Shown here piece after piece: positions 45,011 to 58,217 of a stretch of 64,000 nucleotides of DNA (the stretch's first letter is position 1; each line of letters opens with the position of its first letter). The notes under the pieces are model-generated. The model made no database searches. It worked only from the letters and a program-made list of their open reading frames with translations, and was not told where the DNA came from. Source of the DNA: Pyropia haitanensis (Eukaryota > Rhodophyta > Bangiophyceae > Bangiales > Bangiaceae); the NCBI GenBank assembly GCA_008729055.1, contig SDUX01000004.1, positions 6,774,559 through 6,838,558 of the forward strand, in the 5' to 3' direction. The position numbers were made by a program, and so were the translations under genes.

Positions 45011-47364
45011 GGAAGCAGCCGGGGAAGAAGGGGGAGAACGAGACGGGGAAGGAGGCTGGACGGGAAGGGGGGGAAGGGGGGGGGGGCACGAGTTGGACAA
45101 TGGACGACAAGAGGCGTGAACGGCCAGAGGACGAGGGGCTGCAACGGACGGGAGTGGATGTGATGAAGGTACGGGTCGGAAGGGGCCCACGTGAAGCGAC
45201 CGCCCGGACCCTGGTGCCCAGAAGCAATGCGGTGTGGTGGGCACGTCGACGGCTGGCCGCTGCAGCGGTGGGCGGCCGCCGCGGCCGAGCGGCGTCCGCG
45301 CGTGCGAGGGTCAAGAGCGGCCCGCCGCCGCGCCGCGCAGGGACGGGGGGGGGAACGTTCGCGTTGCTGGTGGAGGCCGCTGCCCCCGGCCACCCCACGC
45401 CCACCCCCCCCCCCCCCCCACTGGCCCCAAACGGCAATGCCCACGACCTGGAGTCGCTGGTCGGCACGCCGCCGCGACAGCGGCGGCGACGGCGGCGGCG
45501 GCCGCCCGCCGCCGCCAGAGTCGTAAGGCGGGCGCGTCGGGGGGCCGCTGCCCCTCCAGCCGGCCGTGCCCCTCGCCCCCCCGCGCGGGACAGCCCCATT
45601 GACGTTGCACTCGACCGGCCAATGCGCGCCCGTTGGGGGGGGGGAGACACTGCCCCCCTCCCCCCCCCCTCCCCCCCTCTCTGCGTCATGGGGCGGGCGC
45701 GCCGCGAGCCATCCCGCCGGCGGCGCAGGGGCCAGAGACCCTGGGAACGGCACGCTCGGCGCGAACCCCCCTCCCCCCCCCCCTTTCGTCGCGCGGGACG
45801 ACACGCGCTGGAGGCGCGGCGGCGTCCGTCGGGGCGGCCGATACCGCAGCCGTCCGACGCGCCAAGGCCAGTGGGGGGGCATTGCCGCTCACGTAGCGGC
45901 CGGCCGCGGCTCTGAGCCTTGCGCCGGCCCCGCGGCGGCCGCCGCCGCCGGCGCCTCTCACCTCCTCCCACCCACCCACCCAGCGCGCGTGCGCGCTTGG
46001 CCCTCGTCCCCAGCTCGTGCGCACCTGCTCGCAGCGCGCCCGCAAGGAGTCCCGCGGGGGCGGGAATCCTCTCGCCAACCCCCCCCCCCCCCGAGAATGA
46101 GCGATACGTAGACCCCGCGAAGCGACGGGTAAGTGCACGCGAGCCGCACCCTGCCGGCCTGCCGTGTCCCACTCCCCCCCACCCCCCCCCAAACCGCCGC
46201 CACAGTGGGGTTCCCACCAGAAAGAAAGAGTGCAGAGGGGCCGCGCCTTTGAGTCCCGCACTGTAGTCATTGGCCGCCACCAGGCGGGCCCAGCGCTCGC
46301 GTCCCTCAATCTGAGCCCCTACCACAGTGAGATTGCGGCACAACACTGGCAGACCCGGTCACAAGTCCGACGTGGTCTGTGTGAGCCGCCAACGTCCGGC
46401 GGCTGGGCCAGCATGGAGGCTCGAGGCTCTTCTGCCACGAGTGCTGCGCAGCTGTCTGCCGTCGGAATTGTATGTGTACAACCAACAGTCGTCGCACAAC
46501 TACTCGCACACGATCAGTGGAATAGTTCTCGGCCACGCTCATGTAATTGCTCGTCGAACTCCCTATTCGCCACGAGGGGCAGGAGGCGGGGTAGACTTTC
46601 GAATGTGCGCGCGCCAAAAAAGACGCGCGCGGGGGGGGGGCCGCCAGCCGTCGCGCCGGCGGTGCGCGTCTGCCGCGCTCCCGCCGCCCCGTTCCCGCCC
46701 GCCGCAGCCCCCCGCCCCACCATGCACTGTTGGGGGGGGGGTGTGCCGCCGGCGGCAGTGGCCAGACCAAGCGCCCTGCATGGTACCTCGGAGAACGCGG
46801 GACGTGGAGGTGGCGCTCGCCGGCTGGCCGCTGCCACTGCCCCCGTCGCCGCCGTCGAGGCTGTGGACAGGGGTCCTGGCACCCGCCCCCCTTCCTCGCC
46901 CCCGGATACGAGGCAGTTGGAGGGGTTGGGGGTATTGGCGTGCGGGCGGCGTGCGGCTGGTGCCGTAGGCCACACCGGTTGACGCGGCGTGCCGGCTGGC
47001 GCTGGTGTTTGTGGTCGCCCGGATATAGACGGCCACACCCCCGATACCCCCACACGCCTGGGGAGTCGGCAAGGCGGGAGAGCCGACCCGCTGGGGGGTG
47101 GGGGGGGAGAGCCGCGGCGTGTGCGTTGTAGGGGGAGGAGGGGGGGGGGGGCGGCTCGCCGACGGGAGCGTGTGGCCCACACCCTCCGCGCCCGGCTCGT
47201 GGCAGCGTGGCGGCCGCGACGCGTGGCGGGAGCGGCGGCAGCCGCGCGGGGGCGCTCGTGCGGGACGCGCGGCCAAGAAAAATACAACAGAAAAATACAG
47301 ACCGTGGGGGGGGGGGGGGGGGGGGGGAGACGGGTCCCCGCGCGCGTGCGCGGATGGCCAGCGT

Positions 47365-47403
<39 letters not shown>

Positions 47404-47949
47404 GGGGGGGGGGGCGGTGTGGCGCGAGCCGCGGCCGCGCCGCGCCGGCCGGCGGGCCGCCGGCCACGAGACGTGGCCCGTGCCGCGCGCGGCCGCGCGG
47501 CGGTCCTCGCCGCCCCCGCCGCCGGCGCGGCGTGTGTCGCGCTGCCGCCGCCACCCCCCCCCCCCCCCCCCCCCCCCCGGCCGGCCCCAACCGCCGCCGC
47601 CGTGGCCACCGCGGCGCCGCCGCCGCCGCGAGGCTACCGCCGCCGCCGGCGGTGGCGGCGGCGGCGGCGGCGGCGGTGGCGGCGGTAGCGGCAGCGGCAG
47701 CGGCGGCGGCGGCAGCGGCAGCGGCAGCGGCGGCAGCGGCAGCGGCGGCAGCGGCAGCGGCGCGGCGGGCGCTGCTGCAGCGGCGGCAGCGTCGACGCGA
47801 GCGCAGGGGGGTGGGGTGGGGGGGGGGCGGGGGGGGGTCGGACGGCACGCGGCCGCCCGCGGCGCGTCGCGGCGCGCGCCGCTGCCGACTGCCGGCCGCC
47901 ACGCGCCGCGGCGGTGTCCACCCGCGCGGCGGGCGGCGCGGGCACACAC

Positions 47950-47981
<32 letters not shown>

Positions 47982-48472
47982 CCGCGCCCACGTCACCCGC
48001 GCCCGCCGGCGGGCGGCGGCGCCCACCCCCCCGCCGCCCGCGCGCCGTGTGGGCGGCCGCCGCGGCGCGGCGGCGCCGCGGCGCGCCGCCGCCCGCGCCG
48101 CCGCGGTCCGCGGCGGTCCAGCCGCGGCCACCCGTCGCCGCCCCTCCCCCCCCCCCCCGGCGGCACCCCCTCTCCGCCCCGGGGATCATTCGTATCGCGG
48201 GCCGCCGCCGCCGCCGCCGTATCCTCCATCCCCCCCGACCCGTCGCGCGCGGTCGCCGACCCGCGCGCACCACCGCCGCTGCGTGCGCTCCCCCCCCCCC
48301 CCGCCCCCCCCCCCCCTCCCCTCGGCGTCGTCGATTTCTTCTCCGTCGCCCCCCCCCTGCCCCTCCCCCGCTGGCCGTCTTCCCCCCCCCCTCCGCGCCC
48401 GTCTCCCGCCGCCCGGCCTCCCTCGCGGCCGACGCGAGCCGCACCAAGGGGGGGGGGGGGTTGTCGGCCACC
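45011..48472. other. Long spacer, no recognised gene
   Basis: G/C simple sequence with very long G-runs (for example 47362-47414) and C-runs (47949-47981). 46330-46610 has a more normal composition but no recognisable product. (GGCAGC)n-type repeats fill about 47680-47765. Confidence 0.5.
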
Positions 48473-48755
48473 ATGGCGGCCGCCGTCGCCGCCGGTGGGG
48501 GCGGCGGCGGGGGGGGGGAGCGCCGGCGGGCGGGGTGGGCGGGGCGGGCGGCGACGGAGGTGGGGGGGGGGGGGGGGAGGGGGGGGGGGGGCCGCCGCCG
48601 GCGATGAGCCCGCCCGCCATGGGGAGGGTGGGGAGGGCGGAGCCGCCGACGCGCCCGACCGACGGGGTCGCGGGGGGGAGCCGGGAGAGCCGGCTGGGGA
48701 TGGGGGGGAGGGTGGCCGCCCCGCGGGCGCCGCCGCCCCGCCGCCGCCACCGCCG

Positions 48756-48809
<54 letters not shown>

Positions 48810-49409
48810 CCGCCCGTGGCCGTCGGTGTCGCGCCGGGCCTCAGCGGCGTGGCGGTGCGGACGCTGGCCGCCGCGGCGGCGCTGCCGCCGATCGGCGCGG
48901 CGTCCCCACGCGCCGCCGGCGGGGTTGGCCTGCCGTTTGGTGGTGGCGGTGGCGGCGGCGGCGGCGGGGGTGGGGGGGTTGTGGGGGGGGGGAGGGGGGC
49001 GTCGCGGGCGCGCCCGTCTCGGACCACGGCAGCGTCGCCACTGCCGCCGCCGCTGCCGCTGCCGCCGCGCCGGGGTCGACTGGCGGGCTCGTGCCGCCGC
49101 CGGCGCCGGCGCCCCCCCCACCGCCGCCGCCACCCCCACCGCCGCCGCCGCCGCCACCACCACCACCGCCGCCAGCCCCCGGCGGCGGCTTTGGGGACAA
49201 GCGGCGGCGCAAGCCGCGGCGCCCCCCCAGCCTCACCCTCCCCCCCGACCGGGGCAGCTCCCTCGCCGTCACGCCCGTCGCGTCGCCGGCGCCGGCCGCC
49301 GCCGCCGCCGCGTTTCCCGCCGCGCTCATGGACGCGGCCGTCGCGTTGGGGGGCGGGGGGGGGGGGGGGGTGCCGCCTGGGGGGGCTGGACCTGGGCGTC
49401 GGTGGTGGC

Positions 49410-49444
<35 letters not shown>

Positions 49445-52400
49445 GGCCGACGCCGAGGCGGCGTCATCGCCGGGGGTGTACGCCGTCGTCGCGCGCCGCG
49501 GGCGGCGGCGGCGGGCGCTGGAGGACACGTTTGTGGCCATCCCGGATGTGGACGCGGACGAGGCGGCGGAGCGGTGGCGGGCGGCGGCGGCGGGGGGGGG
49601 GGGGGGGGGGGGGGTGCCGCCGCCGGGGAAGGCTGGGGATGGGGAGCGCCGGCGGCTGCGCTGGCGGCCACTTGCGGGGGGGCGGGGGGATTGTTCCCCC
49701 CGCGCTCGTGGCGACCGCGGCTTGTGCTGCCACCGCTGCCGCCCCGACCGCCGTGCCGTCGCCGCCTCGCACCGCCTTTTACGGCGTCTTTGATGGGCAC
49801 GGCGGGCGGCGGGCGGCGGATTTCGCGGCCAACAACCTGGCCGGCGCGGTGCTCGGCGGGTCGTGGCGCACGCGGCCGTCGCCGTCGCCGCCGCCGCCAT
49901 TGTCGGTCGGGGGAGGGGCCCCCGCGGGTGGTGGCGACGGCGGGCCAGGGAGGACGCGCGTAGGGGCGCCGCCCGAGGTGGGGATGGCCGCCGCCGCCGC
50001 CGCGGCCGCCGCCGCCACGGTCGCAGACGCCGCGGCCGCGGCGGAGCGGGCGGCGATTGTCGCGGCGCTCATCGACGCGTTCCTGTTTGTCGACGCCAAG
50101 TACCTGGCCTACTCGGCGCCGTGGGAGGAGGTGGAGGAGCTGCCCGCGGGGGGTGCCGGGGGGGGTGCCACCGGCGCGACGCTGACGGGCGGGACGGGCG
50201 TTGGGGGGGTGGCGGCCGCGGTATGGGCGGCGCCTGCGGTGGTGGTGGCGGCGGTGGTGTCGGTGGTGCGGCCGGTGGCGCGGGTGGCGGCGGGGGTGGT
50301 GGCGGCGGTGGCGGCGGGGGTGGCCGCGCCCGCGGCGTGCCGCGGGCAGACGACGCGCCCGACGGCCGCGTGACAACGTGGGCGTCGGTCTTTCGGGCGC
50401 CGCCGATCGCGTCGTCGTCCGTCACGTCAGCAGAGCCGTCGCCGCTGTCGTGGCCCGCGGGGCGACTGCCGGCCGACGCGGCGTTGCCGCTGCCGCCACC
50501 ACCCGCCGCCGCGGCGGGCGGCCCGCCACAGGCGCGTGCGGCCCCCCCCGCCCTCCCACCGCCGCCGCAGCCGCCGCCCCCACCCCTGCCGCTGCTGCCG
50601 CCACCGTCACACGCGTTGCCCCACTCGCCGCCGCCAACGTCGGCGACGCCGCCGGCGTCGGCCAGCCCGCCGCCGCTGCCGCCATTGTCCCCGCCGGGTG
50701 CGCCGATCGCCGCCGCCGCTGCCGCTGCTGCTGCCGCCGCCGCTGGCGCGTGTGCGACGCCGACGCCGTGGGCGGCCGCCGCCCCCGCGGGGCCGTGGCA
50801 CCGCGCGTCCCGCGTGATGCCGCCGGTGGGGCTGCTGCCCGTCGTTGGTGGCTGGGCTGGGGGTGGCGGTGGTACTGGCGGTGGCGGTGGAGGTGTCGGC
50901 GGGGGTGGGGGTGGCGGCAGCGGTGGCGGCGGTGGTGCCGACGGTCTGGACGAGGCGATGCCGCTGTCGCCGTTTGCGACGGCGGGCTTCCTCGCCAAGG
51001 TGCCGCCGCCGTCGCCCGTGCTGCCCGACGGCCCCGCCGCGGCCGCCGGTCGCGACGTCAGCGACGGCGGTGGCACCGCCGGCGGGGGGCGGCCGAGCTG
51101 GCCGCTGGCCGGCGGGGGGCCGGCGCTCTCTGGGTTGGCGCCCTTGTGCTCGCCTCCCCCCCCCCCCCACCTCCCGCCCCCCCCCCCTCTGCGGCGGCGC
51201 CCCTGAGCGCCAGCCGCCGGAGCCAGCGGCGCACCAGCGGCGGCGGCGGCAGCCCGATGGGCGCCCTCGGCACCGGCGTGGGCGGGCTGGAGCTCGCGTC
51301 GCCGGGCAATGGGAGCGTGTGTGGGTCTGCCGTGGGGGGGGGGGCGGGCGACGGCCTGGGCGACGTGCCCGTCGGCTGCACCGCCGCGGTCGCGCTGCTG
51401 CACGAGGGGTGGCTGTACGTGGCGCACGCGGGGGACTCGCGGGTGGTGCTTGCGTCGGGGCGGGAGACGGCGGCGGTGGCGCCGTTGCCAGCGGGGGCGG
51501 CGCTGGGGGGGGAGAGCTTCCGCCGCCGCCGCCGCCGGGGGGCACTGCCGCCGCCGGCACCGTGGCCACCTCCCCCCTGCCTCGGCGGCGACACCGGGAC
51601 GGCACGGTGCGGCTGCCCACACCGCCGCCCGCGGCAGCCGTCTCGCTCACCGCCGCCGTCACCGGCGTCCCCACCACCGCCGCCGCCGCCGCCGCGGCTG
51701 CTGCCGCCGCAGCCGCCATCTCTACCACTCCCACCCCCCCCCCGCCCCCCCCCCCCCATCCTGGCCATCACAACCACCCGCCTTACCGACGACCACACGC
51801 CCCGCCGCGCCGACGAGGCGGTGCGCGTCGAGGCGGCGGGCGGGACGGTGCTGCACCACCGGGTCAACGGCGTCCTCGCCGTGTCCCGATCGATTGGGGA
51901 TCGGGTGCTCAAGGACGCGGGGCTCACCGCCGTGCCAGAGGTGCTCGTCTGGCCGCTGCCGCCAGCGTCCCCGGCGGCGGCGGCGGCGGCGGCGGCAGCA
52001 GCGGCGGCGGCGGCGGCGGCGTCGGCAGCGGCGGTGGCGGGCCCTCGTGGCGCCGCGGGCGGCGGGGGTGGGGGCGGCGGTGGCGGTGGTGGCAGTGGCG
52101 ACCCCCTGCTCCCCCCAACCCCGACCTTCCCGTCGTCCTCACCACCCCCACCACCCCCACCAATACCTCCACTGCCGCCGCCGCCGGCGGTTCCCCCCAC
52201 CCTTAGCCCCCGGGGCGATGCTCGCGCCTACCACGCACTGGTGCTGGCGACGGACGGCCTCTGGGACCGCGTGTCAGACGCGGACGCGGGCGCCGCGGCG
52301 GTCGAGGGCGTCCGCGCGGGCGACCTCGACGCCGCGTGCGACGCGCTCGTCGCGGCCGCCGTTGCGGCGGGCAGCGGCGACGACGTGTCGGTGCTGATTG

Positions 52401-52774
52401 TCGACCTCGGGCGGTACGCGCCGGCGGTGGCCGCGCCGTCGGCGGCGGCGGCGACTGCATCGGCGGGGGTGGCGGCGGTGGCGGCGGTGGCGGCGGCGGC
52501 GGGTAGGGACGGGGGGGGGCGGTCGCACCGCCAGGCGCGTGCGCGGCGGTGCCGCGGGCAGCCGCGGTGGAAGCTGCTGCTGCGGCGCCTCCAAGGCCGC
52601 GGCGGGGTGGGGGGGTGGGATGACGCTCCCCCTCCTCTGTGGCCTTTGGCCGTTGACGCGCCGCCCCGCGCCTGCGCTCCGCGCCTCAGAGCGCGCGCTC
52701 GCGTCGGTGGTGGCTGCAGTGGCGGTGGCGGTAGCGGCCACCGCGTGTGCGCGGCCGCCGCGTGCCAACCATAA
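48473..52774 (+). CDS. PP2C-type serine/threonine protein phosphatase with large low-complexity inserts
   Basis: PP2C enzymes remove phosphate from Ser/Thr using two Mg or Mn ions. The motifs appear in order: [20 protein letters not shown] (first metal Asp, about 49473-49530), [20 protein letters not shown] (49780-49840), [39 protein letters not shown] with HAGDSRVVL (51367-51450), [33 protein letters not shown], then [18 protein letters not shown] and [14 protein letters not shown] (52230-52420). The metal ligands are present; the usual final D-N pair is D-D. About 1.1 kb of Ala/Pro/Gly-rich sequence is inserted between the second and third blocks. The N-terminal 1 kb is disordered and contains [20 protein letters not shown]. 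Frames change at least three times between motifs, at G/C runs or hidden introns. The start at 48473 (ccaccATGG context) and the end at TAA 52772-52774 are provisional. Confidence 0.75.
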
Positions 52775-53319
52775 GAGGGAGAGACGGCCGCGCGCTCTGC
52801 CTTCCCCCCCCTCCCTTCTCCCCTCTTCTCGCCGTCGACCATCTATGTGGTCACCTGGCACCTCTCATCCCCCCCCCCACCTCCGCCTAGGACGGCACAC
52901 GACGGGAGGGTTGGAGATGCGTGGCGGCAGGCGTGTGTGTGCGATGGCCACGGGTGGCAACCACGGGCGGGACGGGGACGTTGGTGGTGGTGGTGGCGGG
53001 GAGGTGGCGGCGGCCGGCCACCGTGGGTCCACGCGGGCAGTCGGTTCCCTCCCCTTCCCCTTGGCGGTCTGCCTGGTGGGGTGGGTGGTGGTCGTGGGGG
53101 GGGGGATAGGGCGATGGTGACGGAGCCCGCCGTGGTGTGGGCGGCCCGCCCGGGGATCGGGCAGGGGTGCGCGGGGGAAGGGGCGGTGGGGGTGGCCGCC
53201 GCCGCCGGCTGGTCGTGCGCCGCCCGCCCGCCGGTGGCGCTGGGCGACGCGGGGCGGGACGGGACGAGGAGACAGACCCGGCCGAGGCGGCACGCGGCTG
53301 GGCGGCGGGGTGGGGGGCC

Positions 53320-53327
53320 TATTTATA
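53320..53327 (+). promoter_or_regulatory. Isolated TATA-like box
   Basis: TATTTATA in GC-rich surroundings, about 230 bases before the ATG at 53558. The distance resembles that of the one-helix gene's TATA box. No recognised gene uses it. Confidence 0.3.
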
Positions 53328-53599
53328 CGCCTGCGGGCGGCGACGGTGCGAAGCGGGGGGGGGCGGGGCGCGCGCGGGCGGCACGGCCCGTGGTGGCGAC
53401 GCGGCGCTCACGGAGTGGGGGCGGTGCGGCGGATGGGCGGCGGCGGGGCGGACGACTCACAGCGACGTGCGCTTGCCACCCCCATCCCCCCCCTCCACCC
53501 CCTCTGCTCCCCCCGCGCGACGCGACGGAGACGAGAAAAAAAATAAAAGAGAAAAAAATGACCAGCCCAGGTGCACCGACGGCCGCCGCCGCCGGCGCG

Positions 53600-53752
53600 G
53601 CGCAGTGGATCCAACACCCTGTACCTACATTTCCAATCAAAGCGGCGCGTACGGCCTCCGTGGGGGGTTCGGCTGCTGTAAGCAGACCCTCCTGACCCCG
53701 TCAGGGCCACCTTGCACAGAAATGTAGGTACAGGGTGATAGACCCACTGCGC
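53600..53752. repeat. Miniature inverted-repeat element (MITE-like)
   Basis: The arms 53600-53634 and 53719-53752 are inverted copies. ACCCTGTACCTACATTTC (53616-53633) matches 53719-53736 perfectly on the other strand. The outer parts, gcgcagtgg and cactgcgc, also pair with mismatches in between. The 84-base centre has no coding content. The size of about 153 bp and the inverted ends suggest a non-autonomous DNA transposon or a long hairpin. I see no clear target-site duplication. Confidence 0.65.
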
Positions 53753-53863
53753 GGGGGTACGCCCGACACACCACACGGGCACGCCGCGGACGGGGGGCGC
53801 CGCTGCTGCCACTGCCGCCGCCGCCGCCGCCGCTACCGTCGCTGCCGCTGCCGCCGCCACCGC

Positions 53864-53894
<31 letters not shown>

Positions 53895-54494
53895 GCGCTG
53901 TGCGCCCGCCCCAGCGCTGGCGCCACACGTCGCGCATCACCGCCCCGCCCCCCCCTCGCCACCAAATGGACGATAAGCAACATACCGAGACCGCGAGCGC
54001 CCGCGGCGGCAGACGACGGCGGCGGGAGCCGCGCTGCCGCGTTGCGCGCGGCGGCAGCCGCCGCGGTGCCGCCAGGCTGCCTTGCCAGACGCGCGCTGCC
54101 GCGGCGACAAGTCGCCTCATAGCGGCGATACCGACCCGCGGCGGCACACGCGCGCACCCGCCGGGGCAACGTCTGCAAAAAAAAAAAATAGAGAGACTGG
54201 CCCGCCCGCGGCGGCTCGCCACTCCCCGCGTTCACACGCCCCGCCCTTCTCGTCCCTCCCTACCCTCCTTCCCCAGCGCTCCATGCCAGGCCCGCTCGCT
54301 TGCCAGCCACTCTCCTCTCCCCTCTCCCTACCTCCACACCCTTCGTGCCACGACCGCTGCCTTTGCTGGACTCGTCCCTACATCCTCACCCTGCCAACCA
54401 CCACCCCGCCACCCCTACCCGCCCACCCCCCCGCCTGCCCACCCGCCCGCCCGCCCGCCCCCCTGCACACCCGCCCGCCCGCCGGCGGCGCGCT

Positions 54495-57400
54495 TCAATC
54501 ATCCCACGCGCTCCCCCGCGCAAACGCGGGCGCCACATCCACCCGCCCCCGCACGCGCGCCGACGCGGCCGCCGCGGCGGCGGCGGCGCCCGCGCCCCAG
54601 CCGCCGCCGCCCGCACCCCCATCGCCCATCCCCGCACCACCACCGCCGCCGCCACCACCACCACCACCACCACCACCGCCGCCGCCGCCACCACCACCAC
54701 CGCCGACAATGCCGGCCAAGGGTGCTGCTCCGCCCGCGGGCGCCGCCGCCGCCGCCGCCGCCGTCACCGCCGCCACGCCGCCACCACCCGCGGGTGCCGC
54801 CGCGCCGTCGCCAGCGGCCGCCGCCGGCAGCGGCCAAACCGCGGCCGGGTCCGCCCGCCCCACCGGCCGGACCGCGTAGCCGAGGCGCGACCGCACCGAC
54901 GCGGCCGCCGCGGTCGCCCGCTCCGCCGTACTAAAATGCACGAGCGCCTCGGGCACCCCGCCCGCCACCGCGGCTGCCGCCGCCGCCGCCGCCGACGGCG
55001 GCGTCGCCCCCCCCGCCGCTCCCGGGTCGACGCCCACGTACACGACCACGTACGCACCCGCGTGCGGGGCGAGGACGCGGCCGAGGCGCGCCGCCAGCTC
55101 CGCCGCCGACCGCACCGGCTCGACGCGCACCCACAGGCGGCGGCGGGCGGCGACCGCCCGCGGCGAACGCGCGTCCGCGTCGACCGCGGCAGTGTGGGCC
55201 GACAGCGACACGGGCGGCAGGCGGGGCGGGAGGAGCGAGCCGGGCCGCCGCCGGACGGTGAGGGTACGCGAGCCGGCGGGGCCCGCCGACGCGGTCTCCA
55301 GGTTATAGTACGTGTCCCCGAGCGCGTGCGCGGTGAGCCGCGCGGCGGGGGAGAGGGCGGGGAGGGCGGCCTTGCGGGCGGCGCCGGTTGCGACGCGAGA
55401 GAGCGCAGACTCAATCGCCGCGAGCGCCGACGCCTCTTTGCGCGCAAACTCCATGAGGGAGGGCGCGTAGGGGGGTAAGTCGGGCATCGGGGGGGCGCCG
55501 CCGCCGCCGCCGCCACCGCCGCCGCCGCCGGCCCCGCCCGCGTCGCCGCCCGGCACCGCACCGCCGCCGCCACCACCACCGTCGGCTGCTGCCGCCGCCG
55601 CCGCGGGCCCCTCCTCCTCCCCGCCGCTGCCCGCACCGTGCGGCGTGGCCGCCGACAGCCCCATCGCCGCGGCCATGCCCGTCACCCGCGCCACCCGCGC
55701 GCAGTTGTCATTGCACGCCAGCCGCTCAGCCGGCGCCGCGGGCCCGCCGCCGCGGTCGGCCGCGCCCCCCCCCCCCCCCCCCCGGTCGTCGGCGGCCGCC
55801 GCCGCCGCTGCCGACTGGGCGGCCACCACCGCCGCCGCGGGCGGCGGCACCTCCCCACACACCCCCGCCTCGCGGCGACGGCCACACGCGCACGTGACGA
55901 CGACCGGCGCGGGGCACGCGCCGCGCGGGCACGCCCGCCCGGGGTGACACCGCTCCGCGCACGGGTGGCCACAGCCGCGGCGCGGCGCGCCACACGGCAG
56001 CGCGCAGCCGCTGCCGTCGCCGCCGCCAATCGGTGCGCCCGCCGCGCCGCCGTCTGCCCCCGCGCCGCCGGCGGCGGCGCCGACCGCGGCGCCATCCCCC
56101 GGGCACCCGCCCACGTGGCACACCGCGGTACACCCGTGGACGCCACACCGCAGCCGCCGCCCGCACAGCCGCGCGCACGTAATGGCCGGCAAGAAGCACG
56201 GCACGACGCGCGTCTCGCCGTGCCCCCCCGCGCAGCCGCGCGTGACGAGCACCGAGCACGGCGGGCACGGCCCCGGGTGGCACGCGTCTGGGCACGGGTG
56301 GCCACACGGCCGCGCCGCGGCGCAGCGGCGGTCACACGCTGGCGGCGGGTCGCCGCACCGGTATGGGCCGGGCCGGGAGACGGCGCCGCACGCGCACGCG
56401 AGGCGCGCGTGCACGAGCAGCCCGCACGGCGCGCAGTCGCCCGCGTGGCCGCACGCCTCCTCACACGCGTGGACGCCACAGTTGAGCGGCCGCCCGCACG
56501 GCGCGGTGCAGGTGTGCAGCCGCGCCACAGCACCGCCGCCGCTGCCGCCATCTTCCTCCTCGTCATCGGGCGGTGCCCAGAGGGTGGCCGTCGCGACCGC
56601 ATCGACGAGCGGCCCCGCCCCCTTTTTCGGCCGCCGCCGCGCCGCGCAGCAGGCGCGGCCGCACGTGTGCACGCGGCACGACAGGCGGTCCCCGCAGACG
56701 CGCCCACACTCGAGCCGCCGCCGGATGTCGTCGGTGCCTTCGGTCGCGTCGGCGCCCGCGCACGGCACCGGCGCGGCAGCGGAGCCGCACGCGCACCCGA
56801 CCGTCACGGTGCGGGCGCACGGGCCGCAGTCGCCGTCGTGGCCACAGGGGGCGGCGCAAGTGTGGGCTCCGAGGCAGCCCAGCGGGCGGCCGCATGGGCC
56901 GCCACAGCTAACGGGGGGGGCGGTGCAGTCGGCCACCCGCGTCGCGGCCTCGGCAGGCGTCAGCGGCCGCCGCCCGCACGCACAGGTGGTCACAACGGCC
57001 GCGTCGCCGGCACACGGGCCGCACGGGCCTTCGTGGCACGCCTCGTCACACGTGTGGCGGCCACACCGGAGGAGGCGCCCGCAGCGGGAACCACAGCACA
57101 AGACGGCCGGCACGGGCTGGCCCGCGACAATCGCCGCCACCGCCGCCGCCGCCGCAGCCGCCGGCGGCACCGCCCCGCCGCCCACCGCCAGCGGCGCCGA
57201 CGACGCAACGGCAACGGCACACGGTAGCACCGGCGCCGACGCGGCCGGCTCCTTGCCACAGTGGCACCCGACCGTGACAGGCACCTCACAGTCGGCACAC
57301 GCGCCCGGGTGGCACGCCGCCTCGCACGGGTGGCCACACGCCCGCGGCCGGCCACACACCTGCCCACACGACGGCACCCGCCGGCCCGTCGCGTCGGGCA

Positions 57401-58186
57401 CCCCCGCGTCGGCACACCGGCGCGTCAGCACCTGCCGCCCACAGTGGCACGCGGTCGGCGGCGTCAGCGTCGCGCAAGGCGGGCACGGCCCCGGGTGGCA
57501 CGCGCGGCCACACGGGTGCGGGCAGCCGGTCGCCGGATCCCGCGGCCGCCCGCACGGCCCGCCACACGCGTGCGGCGTGACGCCGGGCAGGTCGGGCGGG
57601 TCGACCGTCCGCCCACAGTAGCACCGGTAGACGAGGCCGGGCGCCGCGGCGGGCTCTTGGCACGCGGGGCACCGAAAGGCGGGCGCCGTTGCCGTGCCGT
57701 CGGCGGCGGCGGCGGCGGCGCCGTCGCTCCGCGCCCACCGCTTGACGCAGTGCAGGTGGACGAGCGCCGCGCACGTGCCGCACGACCACACCGCCGCGGA
57801 CCGGCGGATGCGGTCGTAGCAGATGGGGCACTCGACGGTGCCGCGTGCCAGCTGCGCGATCAGCTCCGCCGCGCGTGTCGAGTGGGCGCCCGCGTCCGCG
57901 TCGGCGGCCGCCACGTCGGCGGCCGCCGTCGCCGTGCCCGCGGCCGCAGCGGCGGCGCCGGGGACAAAGGGGGGAACCGTGGCGGAGAGGCGGCTGCTGC
58001 CGGCGGCGGCCGCCGCGGCGGCAACGGCGGCGGCAGCAGCGGCGGCGGCGCCCCCGCGGCCGCCGCGGCCTCGGCGGGAGCGAGAGCCTGCCTGGTACTG
58101 CTGGTACTGGGCGGTAAACGCGGTGGCACCACTGCCAGGCGCCGCCGCACCGCCCACCCCACCCGCCCCGCCCCGCCCGCCACCGC

Positions 58187-58217
<31 letters not shown>

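Larger units (their letters stand above)
52775..54494. other. Spacer between convergent PP2C and NF-X1 genes
   Basis: Contains a TATTTATA at 53320-53327, an A-rich stretch at 53535-53557, a 45-codon frame (53558-53695, starting MTSPGAPTAAAA) and the inverted-repeat element listed separately. The small frame overlaps the left arm of that element and is probably not a real gene. Confidence 0.45.

Noticed and set aside
53558..53695. 45-codon small gene after a TATA-like box
   Set aside because: The frame runs into the left arm of the inverted-repeat element, has no recognisable features and no independent support.
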